64,000 nt of DNA. It comes from Vibrio sp. FE10 (GTDB taxonomy: Bacteria; Pseudomonadota; Gammaproteobacteria; Enterobacterales; Vibrionaceae). Position numbers and translations under genes: made by a program. Of this stretch, positions 7,749 through 16,196 are shown piece by piece (the stretch's first letter is position 1; each line of letters opens with the position of its first letter). A model generated the notes under the pieces. The model ran no database searches. It was given only the letters and a program-made list of their open reading frames with translations, and was not told the origin of the DNA. The stretch is taken from contig NZ_AP028067.1 in assembly GCF_030297155.1 (NCBI RefSeq), positions 1,054,001 to 1,118,000 of the forward strand. The letters are read 5' to 3'.

Positions 7749-8810
7749 TTGAACTTAACGTCTAGTCAGTTTGAGCAGCTAAGATCCTTTGAAACCAGCT
7801 TTATCGAGCACCCTGCGATAACTGAAATCTACTCCATTTTCGATCAACTTCGTTTTAATCACTCCCTTGGCGGTGAGCCGGAGTCTTTCTTGTTAACTGG
7901 TGAGGCCGGAAGTGGAAAGACGGCTTTGATTAACAGCTATCTATCACGCTTTCCGTCGAGTTGCACTTGGAGCAAACAACCTGTTCTTAGCACCAGAGTG
8001 CCAAGCCGCATAAATGAACAGAACACGCTTATGCAGTTTTTAGTCGATTTAGATGGAAAGTCTGGGGGAAGAGGTACTCGACGACGTAATGAAATTGCTC
8101 TTGGTGAGGCTGTTGTAAAGCAACTCAAACGTAAATCTGTTGAGCTGATTATCGTCAATGAAATTCAAGAGCTTGTGGAGTTTTCTACAGCAGAAGAAAG
8201 GCAAGCTATTGCTAATACGTTCAAATATATAAGTGAAGAAGCAAAAGTCTCGTTTGTGCTGGTTGGTATGCCGTATGCTGATGTAATAGCGACAGAGGCA
8301 CAATGGAATTCGCGATTAAGTTGGAGACGAAAGATTAACTATTTCAAGCTGTTGAAAGCTAAAAGCCATTCGAATGGAACGGTATCTTATAATTTTGACT
8401 TGGAGCAAAAAAAGCACTTTGCTAAATTTGTTGCTGGTTTGAGTGCGAGAATGGGCTTTGATGAACCGCCAGTGCTTACAAAAAATGAAGTGTTATATCC
8501 TTTGTTTGTTATGTGTAAAGGGGAGTGCCGAGCGTTGAAGCACTTCTTGAAAGACGCATTACTTATGAGTTTTAATGAGAATGCCGATACGATAGACAAA
8601 GCGCTATTGTCGCGCACGTTTTCATTTAAGTTTCCCTACTTGGATAATCCTTTTAATTGTCCTGTAGAGAAGCTTCGTCTTCATCAAATTGACTCTGGAT
8701 CGTCTTACAACCTAAATGCCATTACTTCAGAAGATAAGATACTAGCTCCACGATTTACGGATGCAATTCCGTTGAGCATGTTATTGAGCAAAAATGGACT
8801 TAGAGCTTAA
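7749..8810 (+). CDS. tnsC: TnsC AAA+ ATPase of the CAST
   Basis: TnsC polymerises on DNA next to TniQ-Cascade and recruits TnsAB. Walker A is GEAGSGKT (residues 51-58). The Walker B region reads VELIIVNEIQEL (131-142), with asparagine where the usual aspartate is expected. I choose the TTG at 7749, directly after the tnsB stop and eight bases after GAGGGG (353 residues); an ATG at 7695 inside tnsB is also in frame. xre follows on the other strand three bases after the stop. Confidence 0.9.
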   Translation: MNLTSSQFEQLRSFETSFIEHPAITEIYSIFDQLRFNHSLGGEPESFLLTGEAGSGKTALINSYLSRFPSSCTWSKQPVLSTRVPSRINEQNTLMQFLVDLDGKSGGRGTRRRNEIALGEAVVKQLKRKSVELIIVNEIQELVEFSTAEERQAIANTFKYISEEAKVSFVLVGMPYADVIATEAQWNSRLSWRRKINYFKLLKAKSHSNGTVSYNFDLEQKKHFAKFVAGLSARMGFDEPPVLTKNEVLYPLFVMCKGECRALKHFLKDALLMSFNENADTIDKALLSRTFSFKFPYLDNPFNCPVEKLRLHQIDSGSSYNLNAITSEDKILAPRFTDAIPLSMLLSKNGLRA

Positions 8811-8813
8811 GTA

Positions 8814-9122
8814 TTACTTCTCGCTCTTTAGGTTCTCCAGTAACACCGTCTTCTCTTCATCACTCATCTTATCAATTGCGCATGCTAACTCAGCGCTCAA
8901 TTCGCTCCTACAGAAAAAGTAGTTTAGCGGCACATCTAACTCCTCAGCCATACGTTCAAGCGTACCAATATCGGGTACATGTCTGCCTTTCTCGTAATGA
9001 TTCATACGACCGCTAGCAGAACTCTGCTCCATACCAATTTTCACCCCTAAATCTTTTTGGGTGATCTTGGCTTTTTTACGCGCAGCTTTGAGCCTCGCTG
9101 GGATGGGGTTGTCTTTTTGCAC
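8814..9122 (-). CDS. xre: XRE-family repressor of the CAST
   Basis: A 102-residue protein with a single lambda-repressor-like helix-turn-helix (ARLKAARKKAKITQKDLGVKIGMEQSSASGRMNHYEKGRHVPDIGTLERMAEELDVPLNYFF). Xre regulators are a known control layer of I-F3 transposons, acting on tniQ-cas and homing-guide expression. Two palindromes lie directly upstream of its start and a third lies just before tniQ, so autoregulation and control of the targeting operon are likely. It is convergent with tnsC and divergent from the helicase pair. Confidence 0.88.
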   Translation of the reverse strand: MQKDNPIPARLKAARKKAKITQKDLGVKIGMEQSSASGRMNHYEKGRHVPDIGTLERMAEELDVPLNYFFCRSELSAELACAIDKMSDEEKTVLLENLKSEK

Positions 9123-9149
9123 TTACACATTTCTTTTCAACCTTTAGAT

Positions 9150-9168
9150 AACTTAGATTGTCTAAGTT
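9150..9168. promoter_or_regulatory. Probable Xre operator 1
   Basis: AACTTAGA and TCTAAGTT flank TTG, a perfect dyad with 8-bp arms. It lies about 28 bp upstream of xre on the reverse strand, inside the divergent promoter region shared with the gene at 9224. Confidence 0.75.
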
Positions 9169-9184
9169 TTACTGATTTTTGTAT

Positions 9185-9201
9185 ACTTAGCAATCCTAAG
9201 T
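9185..9201. promoter_or_regulatory. Probable Xre operator 2
   Basis: ACTTAG and CTAAGT flank five bases. The centre is 34 bp from operator 1, so two dimers could sit about three helix turns apart. It ends 22 bp before the ATG at 9224 and could silence the helicase operon. Confidence 0.7.
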
Positions 9202-9223
9202 TTTTATTGCGTGCAAGAGTCAC

Positions 9224-9769
9224 ATGAAGAAAGTAACCAGAATTAACCATCACATGTTTAACCTATTGATTGAAAAAGGGATGGATAACTTCTCCGTCAC
9301 AGAAGCTAGGGATGCTTTGCTAAACAGTGTTTCAACCTTTCCGAGCAAGGACGACGCTCGAAAGTATGTTTATAAGCAACTTCTATCATTTGAGGAGAAA
9401 GGGTGGCTTTCTGTTATTGGGGCTCGTAGAGACAAACGCTACCATCAAACTAACGAATTCAAAGCGCTCACAATTGAGCCTAGATCGGCTCGAAATAGGA
9501 AAGCTAAGGTCGATTCAATAGCTGTTCAAACTCCAGAGTGCTCTCTAAATGCACTAGAGCAAGAGAAGAAGCTGCATGAAGGCGAACTGGCGATTACTCT
9601 AGGTGAAATAGAGGAATATCAATCGTTGTTAACGCGTTTCCCAAACAACAAGCAAGATATGCAGCCGCTATTTAATGCGGCAAGAGAGCGCTCAGCCAAG
9701 CTATTAGGCCGAATTAATGCACTAACCAACTGGATGCAAGTCGCCCAAAGCAAGGCTCCACAATGTTAA
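9224..9769 (+). CDS. Winged-helix-like partner protein of the SF2 helicase, unknown function
   Basis: The 181-residue protein begins with a probable winged-helix segment (FSVTEARDALLNSVSTFPSKDDARKYVYKQLLSFEEKGWLSVIGARRDKRYHQT). A charged C-terminal coiled coil (LEQEKKLHEGELAITLGEIEEYQSLLTRF) follows. Its stop overlaps the start of the helicase by seven bases, so the two are translationally coupled. It sits downstream of two Xre-type operators. I do not recognise a named family; a DNA-binding adaptor for the helicase is an inference. Confidence 0.75.
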   Translation: MKKVTRINHHMFNLLIEKGMDNFSVTEARDALLNSVSTFPSKDDARKYVYKQLLSFEEKGWLSVIGARRDKRYHQTNEFKALTIEPRSARNRKAKVDSIAVQTPECSLNALEQEKKLHEGELAITLGEIEEYQSLLTRFPNNKQDMQPLFNAARERSAKLLGRINALTNWMQVAQSKAPQC

Positions 9770-11145
9770 GAGCATGGCAAGCCGAGTGCGCATCTCTAGC
9801 CATCGAGAAATTTACGTCAAACAAGCATTCACACTTCTTCTGCCAAGCGACTCCTGGAGCGGGTAAAACCGTTATGGCCGCCGAGGTCGCGGGTCGGTTA
9901 TTTGAACAAGGCATGATTGACCTAGTGCTGTGCTTCTCGCCCTCTCTGACTGTTGCTGAAGGGATGCAAAAGACCTTTTCATGGAAGCTCGAATGTTCCT
10001 TTAATGGAGGTTTGGGTTCTCTTGGGGGCTCTTACACCTATCAATCCATCCGTTTTTTAGATGAGAACTTCTGGAACACAGTCAGTAAATATCGAGTCTT
10101 AGTCGTATTTGATGAGATCCACCATTGTTCGTTTGATGACGAGGGACGGTCAAATTCATGGGGGTTAGAAATTGTCTCAAAGATCCAAGGCTTTGCTCGT
10201 TATACTCTGGCGCTGTCGGGTACTCCTTGGCGTTCTGACCGACTACCGATTGTCATGGCTGAGTATTCCGACCCCGATGGCAAGGTTGTTTGCGATTACC
10301 AATACAGTTTGCAACAGGCCGTTGAAGATAAAGTATGCCGCCGCCCTAAAATCGTTTTAATAGATAATGAACACCTGAGTGTTAAGGCTGGCAGTGACAA
10401 TCAACATTTCGCCTCTATTCTTGATTGCCTTAAACAATCAGATGTGTCTTATCAAAGTGTCATTCACAACGAAGACGCTATGAATTACATATTAAATAGT
10501 GGTTGCCAAAAGCTAGCGCAGATAAGGCAAGAGTCCCCAAGTGCTGGAGGCTTGGTGGTCGCATCTTCTATTAAGCACGCTAAAGACATTCAAAAGCGAC
10601 TTGTTGAGCACTTTAATCAATCAGCATGCTTAGTGACTTATCATCATGATAATCCGTTAAATGAAATTGAGTCTTTTCGTCACTCAACGGTTCAGTGGAT
10701 AGTCAGTGTTGGGATGATAAGTGAAGGAACAGATATTCCAAGGCTGCAGGTTTGCTGCCATATGAGTTCGGTAAAAACGGAACTGTACTTCAGGCAAGTA
10801 CTCGGGCGAATTTTAAGAATCAATGATTCACCCAACCAAGAAGCGTGGTTGTATACCTTTGCCGAAGAAAGTTTGATTGGGTTTGCTGAAAGAATTGAGC
10901 AGGATATTCCTGATAGCTGCATGTACATTAAACAAGATAACAACATACCGAGTGGTGTTGATGAAATACGCCTGCCGTCAAGCACTGTATCGGAAAGCGT
11001 TCAATCTAATCGACCCCAACCAAGCTTACTCAGTTGGGGAGAAACTTCAGATATGATGGATTCAAATAATGCAGGGTTCACTTTAGTATTTGATGAACTG
11101 AGGTTAGGCCAATTTAAACAGCGAGTTATCGCTGCATTTATCTAA
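9763..11145 (+). CDS. Superfamily 2 DEAD/DEAH-type helicase
   Basis: The 460-residue protein has the SF2 motifs in order: Walker A ATPGAGKT (29-36), DEIH (117-120), LSGTPWR (about 150), ASSIKHAKDI in the second RecA domain, MISEGTDIP (motif V) and FRQVLGRILR (motif VI). It resembles the helicase core of restriction or DNA-repair enzymes but has no nuclease domain. The order winged-helix protein plus helicase under Xre-type operators suggests either a defence cargo or an accessory of the transposon. Which it is cannot be told from sequence. Confidence 0.85.
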   Translation: MLRAWQAECASLAIEKFTSNKHSHFFCQATPGAGKTVMAAEVAGRLFEQGMIDLVLCFSPSLTVAEGMQKTFSWKLECSFNGGLGSLGGSYTYQSIRFLDENFWNTVSKYRVLVVFDEIHHCSFDDEGRSNSWGLEIVSKIQGFARYTLALSGTPWRSDRLPIVMAEYSDPDGKVVCDYQYSLQQAVEDKVCRRPKIVLIDNEHLSVKAGSDNQHFASILDCLKQSDVSYQSVIHNEDAMNYILNSGCQKLAQIRQESPSAGGLVVASSIKHAKDIQKRLVEHFNQSACLVTYHHDNPLNEIESFRHSTVQWIVSVGMISEGTDIPRLQVCCHMSSVKTELYFRQVLGRILRINDSPNQEAWLYTFAEESLIGFAERIEQDIPDSCMYIKQDNNIPSGVDEIRLPSSTVSESVQSNRPQPSLLSWGETSDMMDSNNAGFTLVFDELRLGQFKQRVIAAFI

Positions 11146-11292
11146 ATAGATTCCGCTTCAATCTCTTTCAGTGTTTTGCCTGTAGCACTTCTCCAGTAAT
11201 CGGGTCCGCTGCAAGGGTGACCAAGTAGTACTGCGGCGGCTTGAGGTACTCTCGGCTCCAATAATTTGTGCCCTATATAATCAATAACATTA
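11142..11292 (-). pseudogene. C-terminal gene remnant
   Basis: Reading the reverse strand to the TAG at 11142 gives an uninterrupted stretch of about 50 codons (IGHKLLEPRVPQAAAVLLGH, then PDYWRSATGKTLKEIEAES) with no start codon. It looks like a genuine protein tail left after deletion. I cannot name the parent gene. Confidence 0.45.
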
Positions 11293-11321
11293 CCGCTCGG
11301 TGATCACAGACATAGTAGACA

Positions 11322-11356
11322 CGTTTGAAACAAACTTTTGGACATAAGTGACTTAC
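11322..11356 (-). repeat. Module-boundary motif A
   Basis: On the reverse strand this reads GTAAGTCACTTATGTCC followed by AAAAGTTTGTTTCAAAC. It shares about 25 of 29 bases with the copy at 16087-16121 and lies in the gap between the helicase pair and the next cargo gene. Confidence 0.55.
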
Positions 11357-11546
11357 GCCCCGTAGAGCATTCTAACTTTTGGGGTTAATTCTAATATCGA
11401 AGCCACTCAACTAGGCCACATTTAGTTGACCAACACAGGCGTCTTCTTGACGTAGATTAGGCTAGTAGAACTCACCACATAAGCGTGAGGTTGCATAGTG
11501 GAGAATGTTAACCTAAAGTTTTATCTTTAATGTGAAAGGAGGAATT

Positions 11547-12368
11547 ATGAACAGCATCAAGCATACTTATTTAATCGGACTTAATTTTGGGAAAGAAAAA
11601 ATAAAATGGAAGGATAATGGAAGCGACATTGATAACTCAAAGGGTAACATTGAATATGGACAAATTATGCAGTTTGAAAATTACGACAAAGAAAAGGCAA
11701 GAGTGATTTTGTTATGTCGTAAGCTTAAGGGAAATGTCGAACGCAGTTATTTTACCGGACGTCAAGCGCAGCTATATGATGAGTTCAATAATAAGACGAA
11801 TTTAAACCGAGCATTGATATTGAGTTACGGTTCGAGTGATGCACTTGTGGCCGCCCAACAAATATACCGAGAGTCTTTCGGTAGGATTGAGGCAGATATA
11901 AAGGAACAAGAAGCATTAATGGTTAACATTATCAAAAATAGCTTGGGGCTTTTAATGACATTTGGATTTTCCAAGGTGACAGCTGAAACCATAGCGAAAG
12001 AAATTTCAACTAAAACAGTTGAAACCATCATGTCACAGAAAGACGCTAAAGACTTGGTGTTAAGTCATTGTGAAAAGCCAGGCAATATAAACTCATTTGT
12101 TTGGTGGTATATTGAAAAAACTTCAACGAACAAACTGAATCGAGAGCGGGAAGCTCTGACGAATATGTACAATAACCTAATTTACACTATCAATTTTTTA
12201 AAATCTAACGTAGACACTGACTTCAAGTCTGTTGAAGTCGAACAGTACTATTGTGGGGCAATTGCTAACCTAATTATGGCTACGGAAAGTCTTAATTACG
12301 CATGTTATGAACGAACAGGGAACTGGATAACTACATCGAAAGTAAATCAGGAAGTTTTATACACTTGA
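11547..12368 (+). CDS. Hypothetical cargo protein, mostly helical
   Basis: Translation from the ATG at 11547, seven bases after a strong AGGAGG, gives 273 residues; the ATG at 11532 precedes the ribosome binding site and is unlikely. The protein is lysine- and asparagine-rich, with a central amphipathic or weakly hydrophobic region (VNIIKNSLGLLMTFGFSKVTAETIAKEI) and no catalytic motif I recognise. It is a single-gene module with boundary motifs at both sides (11322 and 12715). The codon use is more AT-rich than the host genes, which fits acquired cargo. Confidence 0.7.
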   Translation: MNSIKHTYLIGLNFGKEKIKWKDNGSDIDNSKGNIEYGQIMQFENYDKEKARVILLCRKLKGNVERSYFTGRQAQLYDEFNNKTNLNRALILSYGSSDALVAAQQIYRESFGRIEADIKEQEALMVNIIKNSLGLLMTFGFSKVTAETIAKEISTKTVETIMSQKDAKDLVLSHCEKPGNINSFVWWYIEKTSTNKLNREREALTNMYNNLIYTINFLKSNVDTDFKSVEVEQYYCGAIANLIMATESLNYACYERTGNWITTSKVNQEVLYT

Positions 12369-12527
12369 TCATTAATGAAGCACTTCCCTACGAATTATGT
12401 ATCCCATTTGCGCTTTTAGGATCTATCAAAATGACTGATTCTATAAAGTATATTCAGAATAAAGATATGTCTTGGACTAAAGTTACATCAGAAGAGTTGG
12501 TATAGCTGAGTCTCGTGACTTGTATTT

Positions 12528-12556
12528 GGCAGGGTGGATTTTACCCACCCTGCTTT
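12528..12556 (+). terminator. Hairpin terminator
   Basis: GCAGGGTGG pairs with CCACCCTGC around a short loop and is followed by TTTCG. It lies about 160 bp after the 273-residue cargo gene. The stretch between holds a short gene tail without a start, probably a decay product. Confidence 0.55.
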
Positions 12557-12714
12557 CGTGAGCACTTAACGCCTTCCCCCTTACCCCTGCATCAAACCAA
12601 GTGCTAGGAACTTCCATTGTTAGTTCCCCCGATGGATTGATCTGCACCATCAATACTGTACGCTACGTTAAGCGACTTTCCATACCTTTAGTTATCTATG
12701 AATTGCTAATTTAG

Positions 12715-12746
12715 GAGAAGCTGTAGCTCATTTATGTCCAAAAATC
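12715..12746 (+). repeat. Module-boundary motif B
   Basis: The sequence AGCTGTAGCTCATTTATGTCC is followed by AAAAATCGG. The part CTCATTTATGTCCAAAA matches the common core of the other boundary copies. Confidence 0.5.
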
Positions 12747-12799
12747 GGTTTCAGCAGGAGCAGTGCTACCCCCTCCCACAAAAGTTGCAAACTTTATTG

Positions 12800-12957
12800 T
12801 CAGTGTTTCGATCTTAGTTGTCCACCGACAGCTGATAATGCATCGGTTGGCACTGGTGCTGTCCATGCAATAATGAAGCTAACGACACCACTTAGGCCAA
12901 GAACTACAGTGAGAATAATCCCTAACTTGATTTTCCAATCAAAGAAGTAAAAAACAT
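12800..12957 (-). pseudogene. Frameshifted duplicate of the small membrane protein at 12968-13204
   Basis: The reverse strand encodes FFDWKIKLGIILTVVLGLSG and SFIIAWTAPVPTDALSAV, close to the neighbouring intact gene. One base is missing after ATGTTTTTT, putting the ATG out of frame, and the C-terminus ends early. The leader GGGAAAATA before the start is shared with its two upstream neighbours, showing a tandem duplication. Confidence 0.6.
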
Positions 12958-12967
12958 CTATTTTCCC

Positions 12968-13204
12968 TTAGCAATGTTTTAGTGTTCTATCGTGATACTT
13001 CATTGTTGCAGCGCCAATAGATAATGTGCTGACAGCAAAGAAAGCAAACCAACGATAATTTAGATATTTGGTTACGGCTGATAGTGCATCGGTTGGTACT
13101 GGTGCTGTCCACGCAATAATGAAGCTGATTACGCTACCTAACATAAGAGCAACGGTAATAATTATTCCTGCCTTAACTTTCCAATCAAAGAACTCAAAAA
13201 ACAT
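12968..13204 (-). CDS. Small two-helix membrane protein (cargo)
   Basis: 78 residues with two hydrophobic segments (AGIIITVALMLGSVISFIIAW and WFAFFAVSTLSIGAATM) separated by a short loop with APVPTDALSAV. GAGGGAAAATA precedes the start and probably serves as ribosome binding site. It has a broken copy directly downstream. The function is unknown. Confidence 0.55.
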   Translation of the reverse strand: MFFEFFDWKVKAGIIITVALMLGSVISFIIAWTAPVPTDALSAVTKYLNYRWFAFFAVSTLSIGAATMKYHDRTLKHC

Positions 13205-13218
13205 GATGTATTTTCCCT

Positions 13219-13431
13219 CTAGTTACCTTTGCTACGTTGAAAACCTAATTGGTAGGCCGCAACGAGCGCCGCATGGTTATGATGGTAGCCTCCATCATAA
13301 CCACAGTTAGCATCATCAAAACCGCGCTCGTATGCATTATAGAGTGCTTCAATTGACTTGTTGTTTACTTCTGCATCTTCATCTAAGTGACTAATAATTT
13401 TCAATAATTCCGCAGTAGTCGGGATCGCCAT
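13219..13431 (-). CDS. Small soluble hypothetical protein (cargo)
   Basis: 70 residues, starting MAIPTTAELLKIISHLDED and ending with a tyrosine/histidine-rich stretch (GYDGGYHHNHAALVAAYQLGF). It uses the same GAGGGAAAATA leader as the membrane protein that follows 14 bases later, so the two are probably co-transcribed. No family is recognised. Confidence 0.5.
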   Translation of the reverse strand: MAIPTTAELLKIISHLDEDAEVNNKSIEALYNAYERGFDDANCGYDGGYHHNHAALVAAYQLGFQRSKGN

Positions 13432-13872
13432 ATTTTCCCTCTATAATGAAAAATCTTCTAAGTTGCATCGGCATTACTGAGTAATATTTTTGTATTCTTT
13501 TCTCAAAGTTCTCAACATCTTTTATTCCCTATCCTTTCAGGCATTAACAAAATCCATTAGGTTTTGATATTCGCTAATTACCCTAATTACCCTAATTTCC
13601 TATCACATAATTACAGTCTGAATAATCTTACAATACTTAACACTCAGCGCTGAAGATTTAGTTACTAAAGTCACTACCACATTACTTCTGTCTGCAGACT
13701 GATTCAATTGGGCAAAACTAGACTCCAAGCTCAATTTTACATCGATAAAATGCAACACACCACTCTGAATTCGATTGCATATCATAAAATAACCTAATAA
13801 ATTTGACTTTTATATTTCGATTAAACAATACTTGAATCGCTATGTAACTTATTAAAATAAAAGGAATTAACT
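13432..13872. other. AT-rich intergenic stretch
   Basis: I see no convincing gene. There is a short iteration of TAATTACCC (about 13576-13600). The last part holds AAGGAATTAACT, a plausible ribosome binding region before the gene at 13873. Promoters for the divergent flanking operons must lie here. Confidence 0.5.
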
Positions 13873-14226
13873 ATGAGTGATATAAGTGGAAAAGCTTCGT
13901 TTGATGTAAAGTACAATGATGATAAATACGAATTTTCGACTGAGATCCCAGAAAAATCCAGCCCTGACAATCCACTAGAAGTCTCGTTAACCCCTGAGGG
14001 TAAAGATCCTGTTTTATCTGTGGAGTATGGAGATGAAAACAACTTTGAAATTTCTGCATCATTGCCAAACATGTTTGGACAAGAAGGTGGATTTCAAATA
14101 GGGAATTTTTCTCTTGGGCTCAAGAAAGGCGCAGTAAAGGCCCAAGAAGATAATGGAAGTAGTCAAAGTAAGAATACCCCAGAGCAAGATGAAAAAGGCA
14201 AAAAAGATGAGAATGCAGCTGCTTAA
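13873..14226 (+). CDS. Acidic beta-rich protein, first gene of an unknown three-gene operon
   Basis: 117 residues, rich in Asp, Glu, Ser and Gly, with alternating hydrophobic/polar stretches (KASFDVKYNDDKYEFSTEI, PVLSVEYGDENNFEISASL) that suggest a beta sandwich. A lysine/glutamate-rich disordered tail follows. There is no signal peptide. A close ribosome binding site (AAGGAATT) precedes the ATG. The two following genes share its orientation and spacing. Confidence 0.65.
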   Translation: MSDISGKASFDVKYNDDKYEFSTEIPEKSSPDNPLEVSLTPEGKDPVLSVEYGDENNFEISASLPNMFGQEGGFQIGNFSLGLKKGAVKAQEDNGSSQSKNTPEQDEKGKKDENAAA

Positions 14227-14260
14227 TCAGCAAAAGTTATAGGATAAAAAGGGCTTCAAA

Positions 14261-14497
14261 TTGGATAATATCAGCTTTTCATTCGATATTGGCTTCCTAG
14301 ATGAGCTTGCCAGTGTAGAGATCGATACAGCACAAAACTCTCCCGGCTTGAAAATCGTTCACCCGGAAACCGGCGCAGTTATTTTTTCTATAAAAGAGGG
14401 GGATACTGAAAATGACTCCGGTACTGAAATCGAGTTTGAAATCCCTTTTGTATCCAAGCACACGCTAAAAATCACGGGCGAGGTACAAGGTGACTGA
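14261..14497 (+). CDS. Small acidic beta-rich protein, second gene of the operon
   Basis: 78 residues from a TTG start at 14261. The sequence (ISFSFDIGFLDELASVEIDT, then GTEIEFEIPFVSKHTLKITG) has the same alternating strand pattern as the preceding protein and may share its fold. Its end overlaps the start of the next gene by eight bases, so the two are coupled. Confidence 0.6.
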   Translation: MDNISFSFDIGFLDELASVEIDTAQNSPGLKIVHPETGAVIFSIKEGDTENDSGTEIEFEIPFVSKHTLKITGEVQGD

Positions 14498-15851
14498 TGT
14501 ACTAGATCAGTTTAATACCGTATGCGACTGCTTTTTTGAGCGTGACATTTCGGATTCCCCCGCAAGCAGTGATCAGTTAAGCGGTATTATTTCCTGCGAT
14601 GTAAAAACAGGTAATATATTAACGACAGTCGCTTTAGAAGTCGGAAAAGAATATTCCGGGCATAGCGACCCTAACATTGTGATCCGGCCTCAACTTGTGA
14701 ACGATGACATGAATGTATCTTCCATCATTTCATTCTATACAGGGGAGTCATATTCATTTCCGAAGTGGTGTGAATTCCTAGATATATCTATTCGAAAACT
14801 CCAACTGAAACTTCATTGTGGTCGCCTTGCCCTGATTGCCTCTGCAGAGCTGGCTGAGAGTAAGGTAGCATACCCTTTTCCCGGAGAACTCATCAAGATC
14901 ACGCTATGTGCCGAGTTTATTCCGCCGAGTACTTTGAAGGTTTGTATACTGACTTCTGTCGAAGACCCAAATGATCCGACTCAAATGGTTTTTATCAGTT
15001 ACTGCAAAGGTGATGACTGGACACCGAAACGAAGAAACCCAGATCCAAATGAACCGCCAACGAAGTTCCCCCCTTTCCCAACCTCGCTCATTCCTGTTTT
15101 TGCTCCTGATTTGTGTAAAACAGAAGAAACAGGGGATGGACTAATACATATACTAGATCAAGCAATAGTTGCCGCATCGTCTGCAGGATACCAGCTCGTA
15201 GCCACTTTACAGGCCTTGTTCTCTATTGGAGCTTCTGTGCCCGAACTTTCGGAATCACTCATTCGCTACAGCGCTTCATTAACCCTACTTCAAATTTATA
15301 ATCTACTAACTCCTATAAAGGGGGTCGATACTACCGAACCTGGTTTTCTTGGAGACATAATACGGGGAGCAGAAGCCGCTTCAACAGATGAGCCGAATGA
15401 AGATCAGCTAGCCGAATTAATGGCTAACGGGGTCTGCGATATCAAAACATTGTCCAATGCCCTGTATCTTGCCAAACAGACTGGCTCCACCCCTCTTACA
15501 AACAGGGAGCGTGATGAAATTCTAAAAGAATGCAAACATGCAGCGGTGCGTGTACTTAAAACAAGCAAGACAGCAAGTAGGTTGGTAGAGGAAGCGAATA
15601 ATATTCTGGGTACGGATACGGTCAAAACTTTAAAATCAGGGAATACACCTATTACTCAAGAAAGTGTAGAGGAGGCTGTAAAATCACAACTCCAAGACGG
15701 GCTAGTAAATGGAGTCTCGGATTCAGTTGTTGGAACCGGAACTGAAGTAGCAACGGAAGCCACTGAGGTTGCAGTTGAAGCGACTGAAGGCTCAGAGGTC
15801 CTTGGGGCAGTTACTGAAGTGGCCGAAGCTTTGTTAGTTTTCTTATTATAG
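14490..15851 (+). CDS. Large hypothetical protein with hydrophobic C-terminus, third gene of the operon
   Basis: 453 residues from a GTG start overlapping the previous gene. The first half is beta-rich and resembles the two small proteins in composition. A proline-rich linker (KRRNPDPNEPPTKFPPFP) leads to a helical half. The end is an alanine/valine/glutamate repeat (GTEVATEATEVAVEATEGSEVL) closing with ALLVFLL, which could insert in a membrane. No known domain is recognised. An effector with a membrane-active end and two small partners is one possible reading, but this is inference only. Confidence 0.65.
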   Translation: MTDVLDQFNTVCDCFFERDISDSPASSDQLSGIISCDVKTGNILTTVALEVGKEYSGHSDPNIVIRPQLVNDDMNVSSIISFYTGESYSFPKWCEFLDISIRKLQLKLHCGRLALIASAELAESKVAYPFPGELIKITLCAEFIPPSTLKVCILTSVEDPNDPTQMVFISYCKGDDWTPKRRNPDPNEPPTKFPPFPTSLIPVFAPDLCKTEETGDGLIHILDQAIVAASSAGYQLVATLQALFSIGASVPELSESLIRYSASLTLLQIYNLLTPIKGVDTTEPGFLGDIIRGAEAASTDEPNEDQLAELMANGVCDIKTLSNALYLAKQTGSTPLTNRERDEILKECKHAAVRVLKTSKTASRLVEEANNILGTDTVKTLKSGNTPITQESVEEAVKSQLQDGLVNGVSDSVVGTGTEVATEATEVAVEATEGSEVLGAVTEVAEALLVFLL

Positions 15852-16196
15852 TTTGGATAACATTTAAGCTGACATGTGAACTCATATTTATGACGAGAAA
15901 GCGGTTGGTAATGTTGACTCTAACAACCCAGAGACTTCTGTGATGAATAGCGAAATCCAGCACAAGATTGAAAAAGGAATAAGTGATACTTAGGTAGTTG
16001 AATTAATTTCGATTCACATAATTGATGATATGGATGCTGGACAGCAACTATTGGTAGAGATCAAATAGCTGATATCACTGAACAAAGTTTGAAACTCACT
16101 TTTGGACAAAAGTGTGTTGGGTATTTTCCGAGACCGAAGAATGAAGCATTAGTTCAAGTATGGAAAAAATAAGGGCCTCCCTTGTTTCTGTTCCAA
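15852..16196. other. Degenerate coding remnants and boundary motif
   Basis: Several short open stretches (for example SEIQHKIEKGISDT around 15950) end in stops without a full gene, pointing to decayed cargo. The boundary motif at 16087-16121 is the only clear structure. Confidence 0.45.
16087..16121 (-). repeat. Module-boundary motif C
   Basis: On the reverse strand ACACACTTTTGTCCAAAAGTG is followed by AGTTTCAAAC. The centre CACTTTTGTCCAAAAGTG is nearly palindromic. It lies just downstream of the reverse-strand gene at 16197. Confidence 0.55.
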
